DNA from: JABFRJ01 sp964389095
Lineage (GTDB): Bacteria; Pseudomonadota; Alphaproteobacteria; Rhizobiales; Hyphomicrobiaceae
DNA length: 50,031 nt
Assembly: GCA_964389095.1 (NCBI GenBank)
Contig: CAYMEB010000010.1
Coordinates: forward strand, 1-50,031
Direction of reading: 5' to 3'
The notes beneath the pieces were generated by a model. The model saw only the letters and a list, made by a program, of their open reading frames with translations. It was not told the origin of the DNA and made no database searches. Of this stretch, positions 26,278 through 33,566 are shown piece by piece. Within the stretch, counting starts at the first letter, position 1, and each line of letters begins with the position of its first letter. The position numbers were made by a program, and so were the translations under genes.

Positions 26278-26997
26278 ATGACAGAGCAGCTGTATCGCGC
26301 CGACGCCTATATCAAGGACTGCGCGGCGTCCGTGCTCGCGGTCAATGCGCTGGGAGGCGTGATCCTCGATCGCACCCCGTTCTATGCCTCCGCCGGCGGG
26401 CAGCCGGGCGACCGTGGCATCATCAGGTTTGCCGGCGGCGAATGCCCGATCGCCACAACGGTCTATGATACCGACAAGACGTCGATCGTGCACGTTACGG
26501 CGGAGGGCGCGCCGCGACCAGCCGTCGGCGACCGGGTGACCATCGCGCTCGACTGGGATCTGCGGCATCGCCACATGCGCATGCATACGGCGCTTCACTT
26601 GCTCTGCAGTCTGGTGAAGTTCCCCGTCACCGGCGGACAGATCGGCGCCGAAGAAGGGCGCCTCGATTTCGACATCGAGGATGCATCCGCCGTGGACAAG
26701 GATCGGTTGACGGACGCTCTGCGGGCGCTGGTCGCGGCGGATCATGCCGTCTCGGAGCGCTGGATCTCCGACGCCGAGTTGGAGGCCAATCCGGGGCTGG
26801 TCAGGACCATGTCGGTCAAGCCGCCGATGGGGTCGGGCCGAGTCCGCCTGGTCCTGATCGGCGACGGCGGTTGCGTCGACATGCAGCCGTGCGGAGGGAC
26901 GCATGTGCGATCGACCGGCGAGATCGGCGCGATCGCAGTGACGAAAATCGAGAAGAAGGGCAAGATCAACCGCAGGGTGAGGGTCGCCTTCGTTTGA
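26278..26997 (+). CDS. alaX: Alanyl-tRNA editing protein AlaX
   Basis: A 239-residue free-standing editing domain that deacylates Ser-tRNA(Ala). The N-terminal part YASAGGQPGDRG matches the AlaRS editing-domain start. Zinc ligands are in HTALHLL (H-x-x-x-H, about residues 102-106) and CGGTHV (about 205-209). ATG 26278 lies four bases after cysK. Mistaken serine charging is linked to the serine/cysteine pool, which may explain its place beside cysK. Confidence 0.93.
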   Translation: MTEQLYRADAYIKDCAASVLAVNALGGVILDRTPFYASAGGQPGDRGIIRFAGGECPIATTVYDTDKTSIVHVTAEGAPRPAVGDRVTIALDWDLRHRHMRMHTALHLLCSLVKFPVTGGQIGAEEGRLDFDIEDASAVDKDRLTDALRALVAADHAVSERWISDAELEANPGLVRTMSVKPPMGSGRVRLVLIGDGGCVDMQPCGGTHVRSTGEIGAIAVTKIEKKGKINRRVRVAFV

Positions 26998-27000
26998 ACA

Positions 27001-27035
27001 CGGCCGGGCCGGTTCCGGCCCCCTGGGCCCGGCCG
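27001..27035 (+). terminator. GC-rich hairpin after alaX
   Basis: Ten-base arms cggccgggcc and ggcccggccg surround a loop that can itself pair (ggccgg/ccggcc). It starts four bases after the alaX stop, with no U tract. It may terminate or attenuate the cysK-alaX transcript before sseA. Confidence 0.4.
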
Positions 27036-27118
27036 CGGCCGTCTCGTCGCACTTGATCGGCGGGACATGCGGCGCTATCCCGCGTCGATCTTCCCCCTCT
27101 CACACCTGGAGCCCGCCC

Positions 27119-27979
27119 ATGACCGACGCTTCGAAATGGATCGTCGAGACAGATTGGCTCGCCGCCCATTTGTCCTCCCCCGACGTCGTGATCCTCGATG
27201 GTTCGATGCATCTTCCGACCAGCGGTCGAAATGCCAAGGAAGAGTATGCGGCCGGCCATATTCCCGGTGCGATCTTTTTCGACGTGGACACGGTGTCCGA
27301 CAAGTCGAACCCATTGCCGCACATGCTTCCGTCGACGGTGCAGTTCGCTTCGCAGATGAAGAAGATGGGGATCGGCGACGGTATGCGTATCGTGGTCTAC
27401 GACAGCGAGGGGCTGTATTCAGCCGCGCGCGTGTGGTGGATGTTCCGCATCATGGGACACGACGACGTCGCGGTTCTGAACGGCGGGCTCAAGAAGTGGA
27501 AGGCGGAGGGGCGCGAGCTCGAGGACATGCCGCCCGGCAAACGCACGGAGCGTCACTTTACGCCGCGCTTCAATGCCGCCCTGGTGCGCGACGCCGCGGA
27601 CGTCAAGGGCGTCATCGGTCATCCCACCGTCCAGATCGTCGACGCGCGGGCTGCAGCGCGTTTCGAGGGCAGCGTGGCGGAGCCGCGGGCCGGGCTGCGC
27701 TCGGGCCATATTCCCTCCTCGCGCAATCTGCCGTTCACGTCGCTGCTGCGACCGGATGGCACGCTGAAGGGCGCAGCAGAACTCAGAGCGGCGTTCGACG
27801 CCGCTGGTATCGATATCGGGCGTCCGGTGGTGGCTTCCTGCGGTTCGGGCGTGACGGCCGGCGTGATCGCGTTCGCGCTGGCACAGCTGGGCGCGCCGGA
27901 CACCGCGATCTACGACGGCTCGTGGAGCGAATGGGGTGGCCGGCAGGACCTGCCGATCGCCACCGGCAAAGCCGGGTGA
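27119..27979 (+). CDS. sseA: 3-mercaptopyruvate sulfurtransferase (two-rhodanese-domain)
   Basis: A 286-residue protein made of two rhodanese domains (about 8-135 and 160-283). The first, inactive domain has VVILDGSMHLP and HIPGAIFFDVD. The second holds the catalytic Cys in SCGSGVTAGV near residue 241, where the loop CGSGVT is the mercaptopyruvate type rather than the thiosulfate type. It acts in cysteine breakdown and sulfane-sulfur transfer in the cytoplasm. It follows cysK and alaX by 121 bases, so cysteine making and breaking lie side by side. Confidence 0.93.
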   Translation: MTDASKWIVETDWLAAHLSSPDVVILDGSMHLPTSGRNAKEEYAAGHIPGAIFFDVDTVSDKSNPLPHMLPSTVQFASQMKKMGIGDGMRIVVYDSEGLYSAARVWWMFRIMGHDDVAVLNGGLKKWKAEGRELEDMPPGKRTERHFTPRFNAALVRDAADVKGVIGHPTVQIVDARAAARFEGSVAEPRAGLRSGHIPSSRNLPFTSLLRPDGTLKGAAELRAAFDAAGIDIGRPVVASCGSGVTAGVIAFALAQLGAPDTAIYDGSWSEWGGRQDLPIATGKAG

Positions 27980-28094
27980 GTTCGATCGGCTTCCATCGTT
28001 CCCTTCGTTCGCCGGCAAAGTCGCCTTTGACATCGCGGCCGCTTTCTAGGAGCATCCGGCCGTTGGGGATCGTGGGGTTCGTATTGCGTAGGCC

Positions 28095-29006
28095 ATGGTT
28101 GTTCGATCCGGCACAGGCAGTAGTTACCTGCCGCCGCCGCGCGGCGGGGGATTCGCCGTGGACGGCCGCGAATGGCACGCGACCGGATCGATCTCCGGGC
28201 GTCAGGGGCCAGTGAGCGGACCCATGCAGGACTTGGTTGCGGCCGCTGCGAGGGTGGAAGGCGTTGCGCCGGGGGGCGACTCCCAGATCGCCGTGATCTT
28301 TCGCCAGATGCGCGAAATGCTCGGGCTCAGCGTGTCAGGGCTGGCGCGCCGCCTCGGGACTGACATCAGCGTGATCATGGACCTGGAATCGGGGGCAGTG
28401 GACAATCTCCCGAACTGGCCCGAGACCGTCCGCATCATCGAAGGATATGGCGCGCTGACCGGGGTCGATCAGGGCCCCCTGGTGTCGCGTGTGCTCATGC
28501 TCCAGACGCCCACCACGACAACGCCGGCCCCCATGGGGCAGATTGCTCAGGCTCAGCCTGCAGCCGTTGCGGCACGGCAGCCGGCATCCCTGCCGGTTCC
28601 CTTGCCGGAACGTTCCCGAGCGGCTGTCGCGACGGTTCCCAGCCGCGCCGCGCCTGTACCCGTCACCCAGCCTCAGCAGGCGCAGGCCGCCCCGGAGTGG
28701 CAGCCCCACGAGGGCGACGAGGAGGACGCGGCCCGGCGAGAGCGCAGGCGGCGGCGTATCAAGCGGGGCGCGCTGGCGGCGCTCCCGCTTCTGGTTTTGC
28801 TCGTCTTGATGTCGGCGGCGAAGATGTCGCCGCGCAGCATCTACGCCGCCATCGAGGCCTTGCCCTACGCTATCCGAGCGCCGTTGCGTCCAGGGGTCGA
28901 CTATCTGGTGCTTCAGGCGGCGCCCGTGCGCGACGGCCTGCGCTGGGTGGATGCCGGCAATCCGCGCTCGCGCAAGGCCGACCGGTTGCCCTCTTCGGCC
29001 CGATAG
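28095..29006 (+). CDS. Helix-turn-helix domain membrane protein (RodZ-like layout)
   Basis: Up to 303 residues. A Cro/C1-type helix-turn-helix (about 62-125: IAVIFRQMREMLGLSVSGLA, then RRLGTDISVIMDLESG) is followed by a Pro/Ala/Gln-rich linker (about 135-215), a basic patch RRERRRRRIKRG, one membrane helix (LAALPLLVLLVLMSAA, about 225-242) and a short extracytoplasmic tail. This order is like RodZ, a bacterial cytoskeleton anchor, but the tail lacks the RodZ beta domain. The start is uncertain: ATG 28095 is the longest, GTG 28212 and ATG 28224 are possible. It lies 63 bases before prfA. Confidence 0.75.
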   Translation: MVVRSGTGSSYLPPPRGGGFAVDGREWHATGSISGRQGPVSGPMQDLVAAAARVEGVAPGGDSQIAVIFRQMREMLGLSVSGLARRLGTDISVIMDLESGAVDNLPNWPETVRIIEGYGALTGVDQGPLVSRVLMLQTPTTTTPAPMGQIAQAQPAAVAARQPASLPVPLPERSRAAVATVPSRAAPVPVTQPQQAQAAPEWQPHEGDEEDAARRERRRRRIKRGALAALPLLVLLVLMSAAKMSPRSIYAAIEALPYAIRAPLRPGVDYLVLQAAPVRDGLRWVDAGNPRSRKADRLPSSAR

Positions 29007-29069
29007 CCTACATCGCGCGCTCTATGCCGGGGCGGTCGCTGGGCGACCCGAGGCCCCGCAGAGGGGTTC

Positions 29070-30152
29070 ATGACGTCGCTGCCACAAGACAAACTCGATC
29101 TGCTCGTCGCTCGCTGGGAGCGCGTGCAGGGCGAGTTGAACGCGGGGCCTGACCAGGCTCTGTTCGTGCGCCTCTCGAAAGAGTTCGCAGAACTCGATCC
29201 TGTAGTTGCCAAGATCCGCGAATTGCGCCGTGTCGAGCAGGAGGTCGTCTCGACGCGCGAGCTGATTTCGAGCGGTGATACGGACCTCGCCGCGATCGCG
29301 CACGAAGAGATGGCGGTGCTGGAGCAGCGCAAGGACGCGCTCGAGGCGGCTTTGAAGATCGACTTGCTGCCGAAGGATGCTGCGGACGAGAAGAGTGCGA
29401 TCATCGAGGTGCGCGCTGGAACTGGGGGCGACGAGGCGGCACTGTTCGCGGCAGACCTTTTCAGGATGTACGCGCGCTATGCCGACCTGCGAGGCTGGCG
29501 CACCGAAATCATCTCGGAGAGCGAGAACGCGCTCGGCGGTTACAAGGAAGTCATCGCATCCATCACCGGTAAAGGCGTGTTCGCGCGTTTGAAGTTCGAG
29601 TCGGGCGTGCACCGCGTGCAGAGGGTTCCCGCAACAGAGGCGAGTGGGCGCATACACACATCGGCGGCAACCGTCGCCGTCTTGCCGGAGGCCGAGGACG
29701 TGGATGTCGTGATCCGGCCCGAAGACATTCGCATCGATACGATGCGCTCGAGCGGACCCGGCGGCCAGAACGTCAACAAGACCGAATCCGCCGTGCGCAT
29801 CACGCACCTGCCCACAGGTTTGATGGTGGTTGCATCGGAAAAGTCCCAGCACCAGAACCGCCGCACCGCCATGAGCGTGCTGCGTTCTCGCCTCTTCGAT
29901 CTGCAGCGTCAGAAGGTTGCGGACGAGCGTGCGGCACAGCGCAAGGGCCAAGTCGGTTCCGGCGACCGGTCGCAGCGCATCCGGACCTACAATTTCCCCC
30001 AGGGCCGGGTCACCGACCACCGCATCAACATGACACTGCACAAGATCGAGCAGATCCTGCAGGGGGACGGCCTCGACGAACTGATCGACGCACTCATCAC
30101 GGACCATCAGGCCTCGCTTCTCGCGCAAATCGACGCCGGAGAGCGCGGATGA
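29070..30152 (+). CDS. prfA: Peptide chain release factor 1
   Basis: A 360-residue factor that ends translation at UAA and UAG. GAGGGG lies just before ATG 29070. The catalytic GGQ is in RSSGPGGQNVNKTESAVRI (about residue 230), and the codon-reading loop lies in the PATEASGRIHTSAAT region (RF1 type PxT). The downstream prmC start overlaps its stop (ATGA), so the factor and the enzyme that methylates its GGQ glutamine are coupled. Confidence 0.96.
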   Translation: MTSLPQDKLDLLVARWERVQGELNAGPDQALFVRLSKEFAELDPVVAKIRELRRVEQEVVSTRELISSGDTDLAAIAHEEMAVLEQRKDALEAALKIDLLPKDAADEKSAIIEVRAGTGGDEAALFAADLFRMYARYADLRGWRTEIISESENALGGYKEVIASITGKGVFARLKFESGVHRVQRVPATEASGRIHTSAATVAVLPEAEDVDVVIRPEDIRIDTMRSSGPGGQNVNKTESAVRITHLPTGLMVVASEKSQHQNRRTAMSVLRSRLFDLQRQKVADERAAQRKGQVGSGDRSQRIRTYNFPQGRVTDHRINMTLHKIEQILQGDGLDELIDALITDHQASLLAQIDAGERG

Positions 30153-31012
30153 GCGGCCGCACGGTCGGCGCGGCGGTCAAGGAGGCCGCGCGGGTCCTCG
30201 CGGCCGCCGGGATCGAGGATGCCGGGCTCGATGCGCGGCGGCTGGCCGCGTACGCTCTGGGGCTCGACGCCGTCGGGCTGGTTCTCGCCTGGGAACGCGA
30301 GCTTCGAGACAGCGAGGCGACACAACTCGAACGTCTCGTCGCGCGTCGGCAGGGCCGTGAGCCCGTGTCCCGTCTGCTGGGCCGCCGGGGTTTCTATGGC
30401 CGGGACTTCGCCATCGACTCCAACACGCTCGATCCAAGGCCCGAGACCGAGGTTCTGGTTGAGACGGCATTGGAATTGCTGGCCGCGACCGCCGCACCGA
30501 GGATACTGGAGATCGGCACCGGGAGCGGTTGCCTCATAGTCAGCATCCTCGCCGAACGGAGCGATGCGACCGGCGTGGGGACCGACATTTCGCAGGGTGC
30601 GCTCGACATGACCCGGAGGAATGCCGAAGCGCACGGCGTGGGTGACCGGCTCGAACTCGTCAGAACCGATCTGGCGGCCGGGCTGGCGGGCCACTTCGAC
30701 CTCGTGGTTTCAAATCCTCCCTACATTCCCAGCGGCGAAATCGGCCAGTTGGAGCCGGAGGTTCGTGAGCACGATCCATTGGGCGCGCTCGATGGCGGGG
30801 GCGACGGGCTCGAATTCTACCGCCGGATTGCCCCGGCCGCCGCCCGGTTAACCCAGGGGCGCGGAGCGGTGGCACTGGAGGTCGGGGCTGGGCAGGCTGC
30901 GCCGGTCCGCGGCATGCTGGGTGCAGCATTTCCAGGCGGGCAGCTCCTAACGAGATCCGACCTCGGCGGTATCGAGCGCTGTATCGCAGTGCGACAGGCG
31001 CGTTCGCCATAA
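30149..31012 (+). CDS. prmC: Release-factor glutamine N5-methyltransferase PrmC
   Basis: A 287-residue methyltransferase that modifies the GGQ glutamine of RF1 and RF2. Its helical N-terminal domain (about 1-85) contains PVSRLLGRRGFYGRDF. The catalytic domain has motif I in ILEIGTGSGCLIVSIL and the defining NPPY in LVVSNPPYIPSGEI near residue 190. It overlaps prfA by four bases. Confidence 0.95.
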   Translation: MSGRTVGAAVKEAARVLAAAGIEDAGLDARRLAAYALGLDAVGLVLAWERELRDSEATQLERLVARRQGREPVSRLLGRRGFYGRDFAIDSNTLDPRPETEVLVETALELLAATAAPRILEIGTGSGCLIVSILAERSDATGVGTDISQGALDMTRRNAEAHGVGDRLELVRTDLAAGLAGHFDLVVSNPPYIPSGEIGQLEPEVREHDPLGALDGGGDGLEFYRRIAPAAARLTQGRGAVALEVGAGQAAPVRGMLGAAFPGGQLLTRSDLGGIERCIAVRQARSP

Positions 31013-31485
31013 TTGAGCATCCTCGCCAGATTCGGCTTGGAAAGACGGGTATGAACCGCTAGTGTCTGGTTCATGTGGAATCGATCTGGCCAATTGGCCC
31101 CGTAAGGTGGACGCGAGCAGGTAGCTCGCCCGCGGCTCAGACCGACCAACCAATTCTCGGCCAACGTCCGCCTGAGAGAGCGGCATCAGAACTGGCGAGG
31201 GGTGATCGCTCTTTCGTCCAAGACCGTTGTAGCGAACCACTGTCCCGCATCACGCCAATGCCGTGCCTGGATCGCCGTCGCCGGCAGAACCGGCCGGCTC
31301 GGGTCGTGTTGGGGACGGAGGCCGGCTTCCAGGTGAAGTTGGCCGGCGGGCTACACGTCTGGGGATGGGCGGGCAGGGGGAAGACGGGTTGGCACATTCG
31401 GTGTGAGACCGGCGCACATGCCGGGACGGGGCTTTGTCCCGATACGCATGCGCGCAATTTTGGCAATAGAGGAGCCTTTAGGGCC
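31013..31485. other. Intergenic stretch before the DUF4167 gene, no gene seen
   Basis: This 473-base stretch has no reading frame with recognisable protein character on either strand and no strong hairpin. It probably holds the promoter and 5' leader of the DUF4167 gene. Confidence 0.6.
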
Positions 31486-32490
31486 GTGAGGCAAGGACAG
31501 CAGAACCGGCGTGGACGCGGCCGTAACCGCAAACATCAGAATCCGCTCGCGCGCAACTTCGAGTCGAACGGACCCGACGTGAAGGTCCGTGGGACACCTG
31601 CGCACATCGCTGAGAAATACATGGCCCTGGCGCGAGACGCCCAGGCCTCCGGCGATCCGGTTCTGGCCGAGAATTACCTCCAGCATGCGGAGCACTACAA
31701 CCGCATCATCATGGCCTACCGCGAGCAGTTCCAGCAGCCGGGGGATGGCCAGCAGGGCAGCGGTTTCCGGCACCGGCAGGGTGGCTTCGAGGGCGCCGAA
31801 GGCGAAGAGTTCGGCGAGGACGGCGATTCCGAGGAGTTCGCCGAGGACGCCGGGTCGGGGCCGCAGCCGAGCCTGGCTGGCGGCGGCGAACCGAGGATGG
31901 CACCGAATCACGACCAGCAGCGTGGCGGTCACGGCGAGCGTTCCATGGAGCGGCCACAACACGACCGGGGCGGCTTCGGGGGGGGCAGACACGACCGAGG
32001 CGGGTTCGACAACGGACAGCACGGCGACGACCGCGGCGATCGTGGCGACCGCCAGTTCCGGCGCGATCGAGACCAGGGACGTTTTCGGGACCGCAATCGG
32101 CATCGGGGCGATCAGCGCAACGGCGAGCGCTTCTACGACAACGGTCCAGGCCGTGGCGAGCAGCGTGGCGACCGCTTCGAAGGCCGGCACGATCGTGGCG
32201 AGCGCCGACACGACAGACCGGAACGTCACGAGCGCAGCGAACGTGACGAAGCAGAACGGGTGGTCGAACAACCGGCCGTCGCCGAGGTCGCAGCGCCAGT
32301 CGTTCCCGCTCCGGCGCCCGAGGCGCCCGCAGAGCGTCCCAGCCGGCGATCCGGGGGAGGCGAGCGCTTCCAGGAACACAATCAACCGGGATTCCTGCGT
32401 CCTCCACGTCAGGGTGGGCGGCGGTCCCGGGCCGAGGCTTCGGAAGCTCCGGCAGGCAATGCCGACGAACCGCCGAAGGCGAGCGACTAA
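31486..32490 (+). CDS. DUF4167 domain protein with long Arg/Gly/Asp-rich disordered tail
   Basis: A 334-residue protein. GTG 31486 (RQGQQNRRGRGRNRKHQ) matches the usual start of the family, with a GGAG site 11 bases upstream. The DUF4167 core (about 1-85) includes NFESNGPDVKVRGTPAHIA, EKYMALARDAQASGDPV and AENYLQHAEHYNRIIMAYRE. An acidic patch (about 105-125) follows, then more than 100 residues dominated by Arg, Gly, Asp and His in RGG/DRG-like units, an Ala/Pro segment and a short end. The family is largely alphaproteobacterial and typically sits beside prmC. The tail looks like an RNA-binding or condensate-forming region, but function is unknown. Confidence 0.85.
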   Translation: MRQGQQNRRGRGRNRKHQNPLARNFESNGPDVKVRGTPAHIAEKYMALARDAQASGDPVLAENYLQHAEHYNRIIMAYREQFQQPGDGQQGSGFRHRQGGFEGAEGEEFGEDGDSEEFAEDAGSGPQPSLAGGGEPRMAPNHDQQRGGHGERSMERPQHDRGGFGGGRHDRGGFDNGQHGDDRGDRGDRQFRRDRDQGRFRDRNRHRGDQRNGERFYDNGPGRGEQRGDRFEGRHDRGERRHDRPERHERSERDEAERVVEQPAVAEVAAPVVPAPAPEAPAERPSRRSGGGERFQEHNQPGFLRPPRQGGRRSRAEASEAPAGNADEPPKASD

Positions 32491-32514
32491 TCTGTCTGAT
32501 TTCGAATAAAAATT

Positions 32515-32550
32515 CGGCCGGACTGGCGAGCTAGTCCGGCCGTTGTCTTT
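32515..32550 (+). terminator. Terminator between DUF4167 gene and grxD
   Basis: Ten-base perfect arms (cggccggact and agtccggccg, loop ggcgagct) are followed by ttgtctttt. It lies between convergent genes; the U tract supports use by the plus-strand gene. Confidence 0.85.
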
Positions 32551-32589
32551 TGAGGAGGCGGACTGAAGGGCTTCCGCGCCTCCAGGCGC

Positions 32590-32940
32590 TCAGGCCGACA
32601 TCTTCGCCTTGTCGTAAGCGACGCCCTTGGCTGACAACTCTTCGGCAAGCTCGCCGGACTGGAACATCTCACGCACGATATCGCAGCCGCCGACGAAGGT
32701 GCCCTTCACGTACAGCTGAGGGATCGTCGGCCAATTGGTGAAAGCCTTGATGCCCTCGCGAACGGCCATGTCTTCAAGGACGTTCACGTCCTTGTAGGTG
32801 ACACCCATGTGATTGAGGATCTGGGCCACCTGGCTCGAGAAGCCACACTGCGGGAAGTTCTTGGTTCCCTTCATGAATAGCACGACGTCGTTGCTGGAGA
32901 TCGTCTTCTGGATCCAGTCGTGGACTGATTGCTCGCTCAT
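32590..32940 (-). CDS. grxD: Monothiol glutaredoxin, Grx4 type
   Basis: A 116-residue CGFS glutaredoxin, a carrier and sensor of 2Fe-2S clusters. Features are VVLFMKGTKNFPQCGFS with the active-site Cys near residue 30, WPTIPQLYVKGTFVGGCDI (cis-Pro and glutathione contacts) and ELAEEL. ATG 32940 starts the domain; the longer frame upstream has no family match. It lies 83 bases downstream of bolA on the same strand. The two proteins form known complexes bridging a cluster. Confidence 0.94.
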   Translation of the reverse strand: MSEQSVHDWIQKTISSNDVVLFMKGTKNFPQCGFSSQVAQILNHMGVTYKDVNVLEDMAVREGIKAFTNWPTIPQLYVKGTFVGGCDIVREMFQSGELAEELSAKGVAYDKAKMSA

Positions 32941-33023
32941 GGCGCGTTCCTCGAAAGTGCCGCCCCGGCAGATTCCGGGGTTCGGGTCGCTCGACAGTTC
33001 ATGTAGGGCTGTGCCCCTGGAAG

Positions 33024-33260
33024 TCAATCTTTCGGGGCTGCCGTCGTAAGGGCTAGCGCATGAAGCACGCCACCCATGCGCCCCTCCAGAGCCTCATAGA
33101 CCATCTGATGCTGGCGCACCCGCGACTGGCCCTTGAACGCCGCGGTCACCACGTGCGCTGCAAAATGGTCACCGTCGCCCGCCAAGTCCTTGATTTCGAT
33201 CGCGGCATCGGGGAAGCGGGCCTTGATCAGCCGCTCGATATCCTTGGCATCCATCGGCAT
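33024..33260 (-). CDS. bolA: BolA-family protein
   Basis: A 78-residue BolA/IbaG-type protein. Its class-II KH-like fold is visible in DIERLIKARFPDAAIEIKDL, HFAAHVVTAAFKGQSRVRQH and QMVYEALEGRMGGVLHALAL, including the conserved His that binds the cluster shared with Grx4. ATG 33260 is chosen (GGAG 11 bases upstream); an ATG two codons later is possible. It is in an operon with grxD and divergent from the NRPS-like gene. Confidence 0.9.
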   Translation of the reverse strand: MPMDAKDIERLIKARFPDAAIEIKDLAGDGDHFAAHVVTAAFKGQSRVRQHQMVYEALEGRMGGVLHALALTTAAPKD

Positions 33261-33566
33261 GTTGCTGGGTGCTCCACCATGTTGCTGGCCGGGTAACATA
33301 CGCTGCCCGTGCGCCGGTGGCCACCGCAGTTCGGCTCCCTGCCATACGGTGCCTCATGTCACAGGACTTTTCGCGCAGTGGGAGCGGCGATGAATCCAGG
33401 TGCGTGGGAGGATCGCATCCCTTATGTAACGATCTGGACGTGAGGAACAGCTGAACAAGAAGATACGTCACAGCTCGACTCGGGCTACAGACGCGACGAT
33501 GCGACGGAGAGGGCGCGGTCTTCCCGACAAGGGCGACGGGCCGGCGCGGCGAGCGATAGAGACAAC

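Noticed and set aside
31950..32260. Tandem DNA repeats or a CRISPR-like array in the DUF4167 gene
   Set aside because: The repetition is degenerate and follows the Arg/Gly/Asp-rich protein composition; there are no constant repeats with unique spacers.
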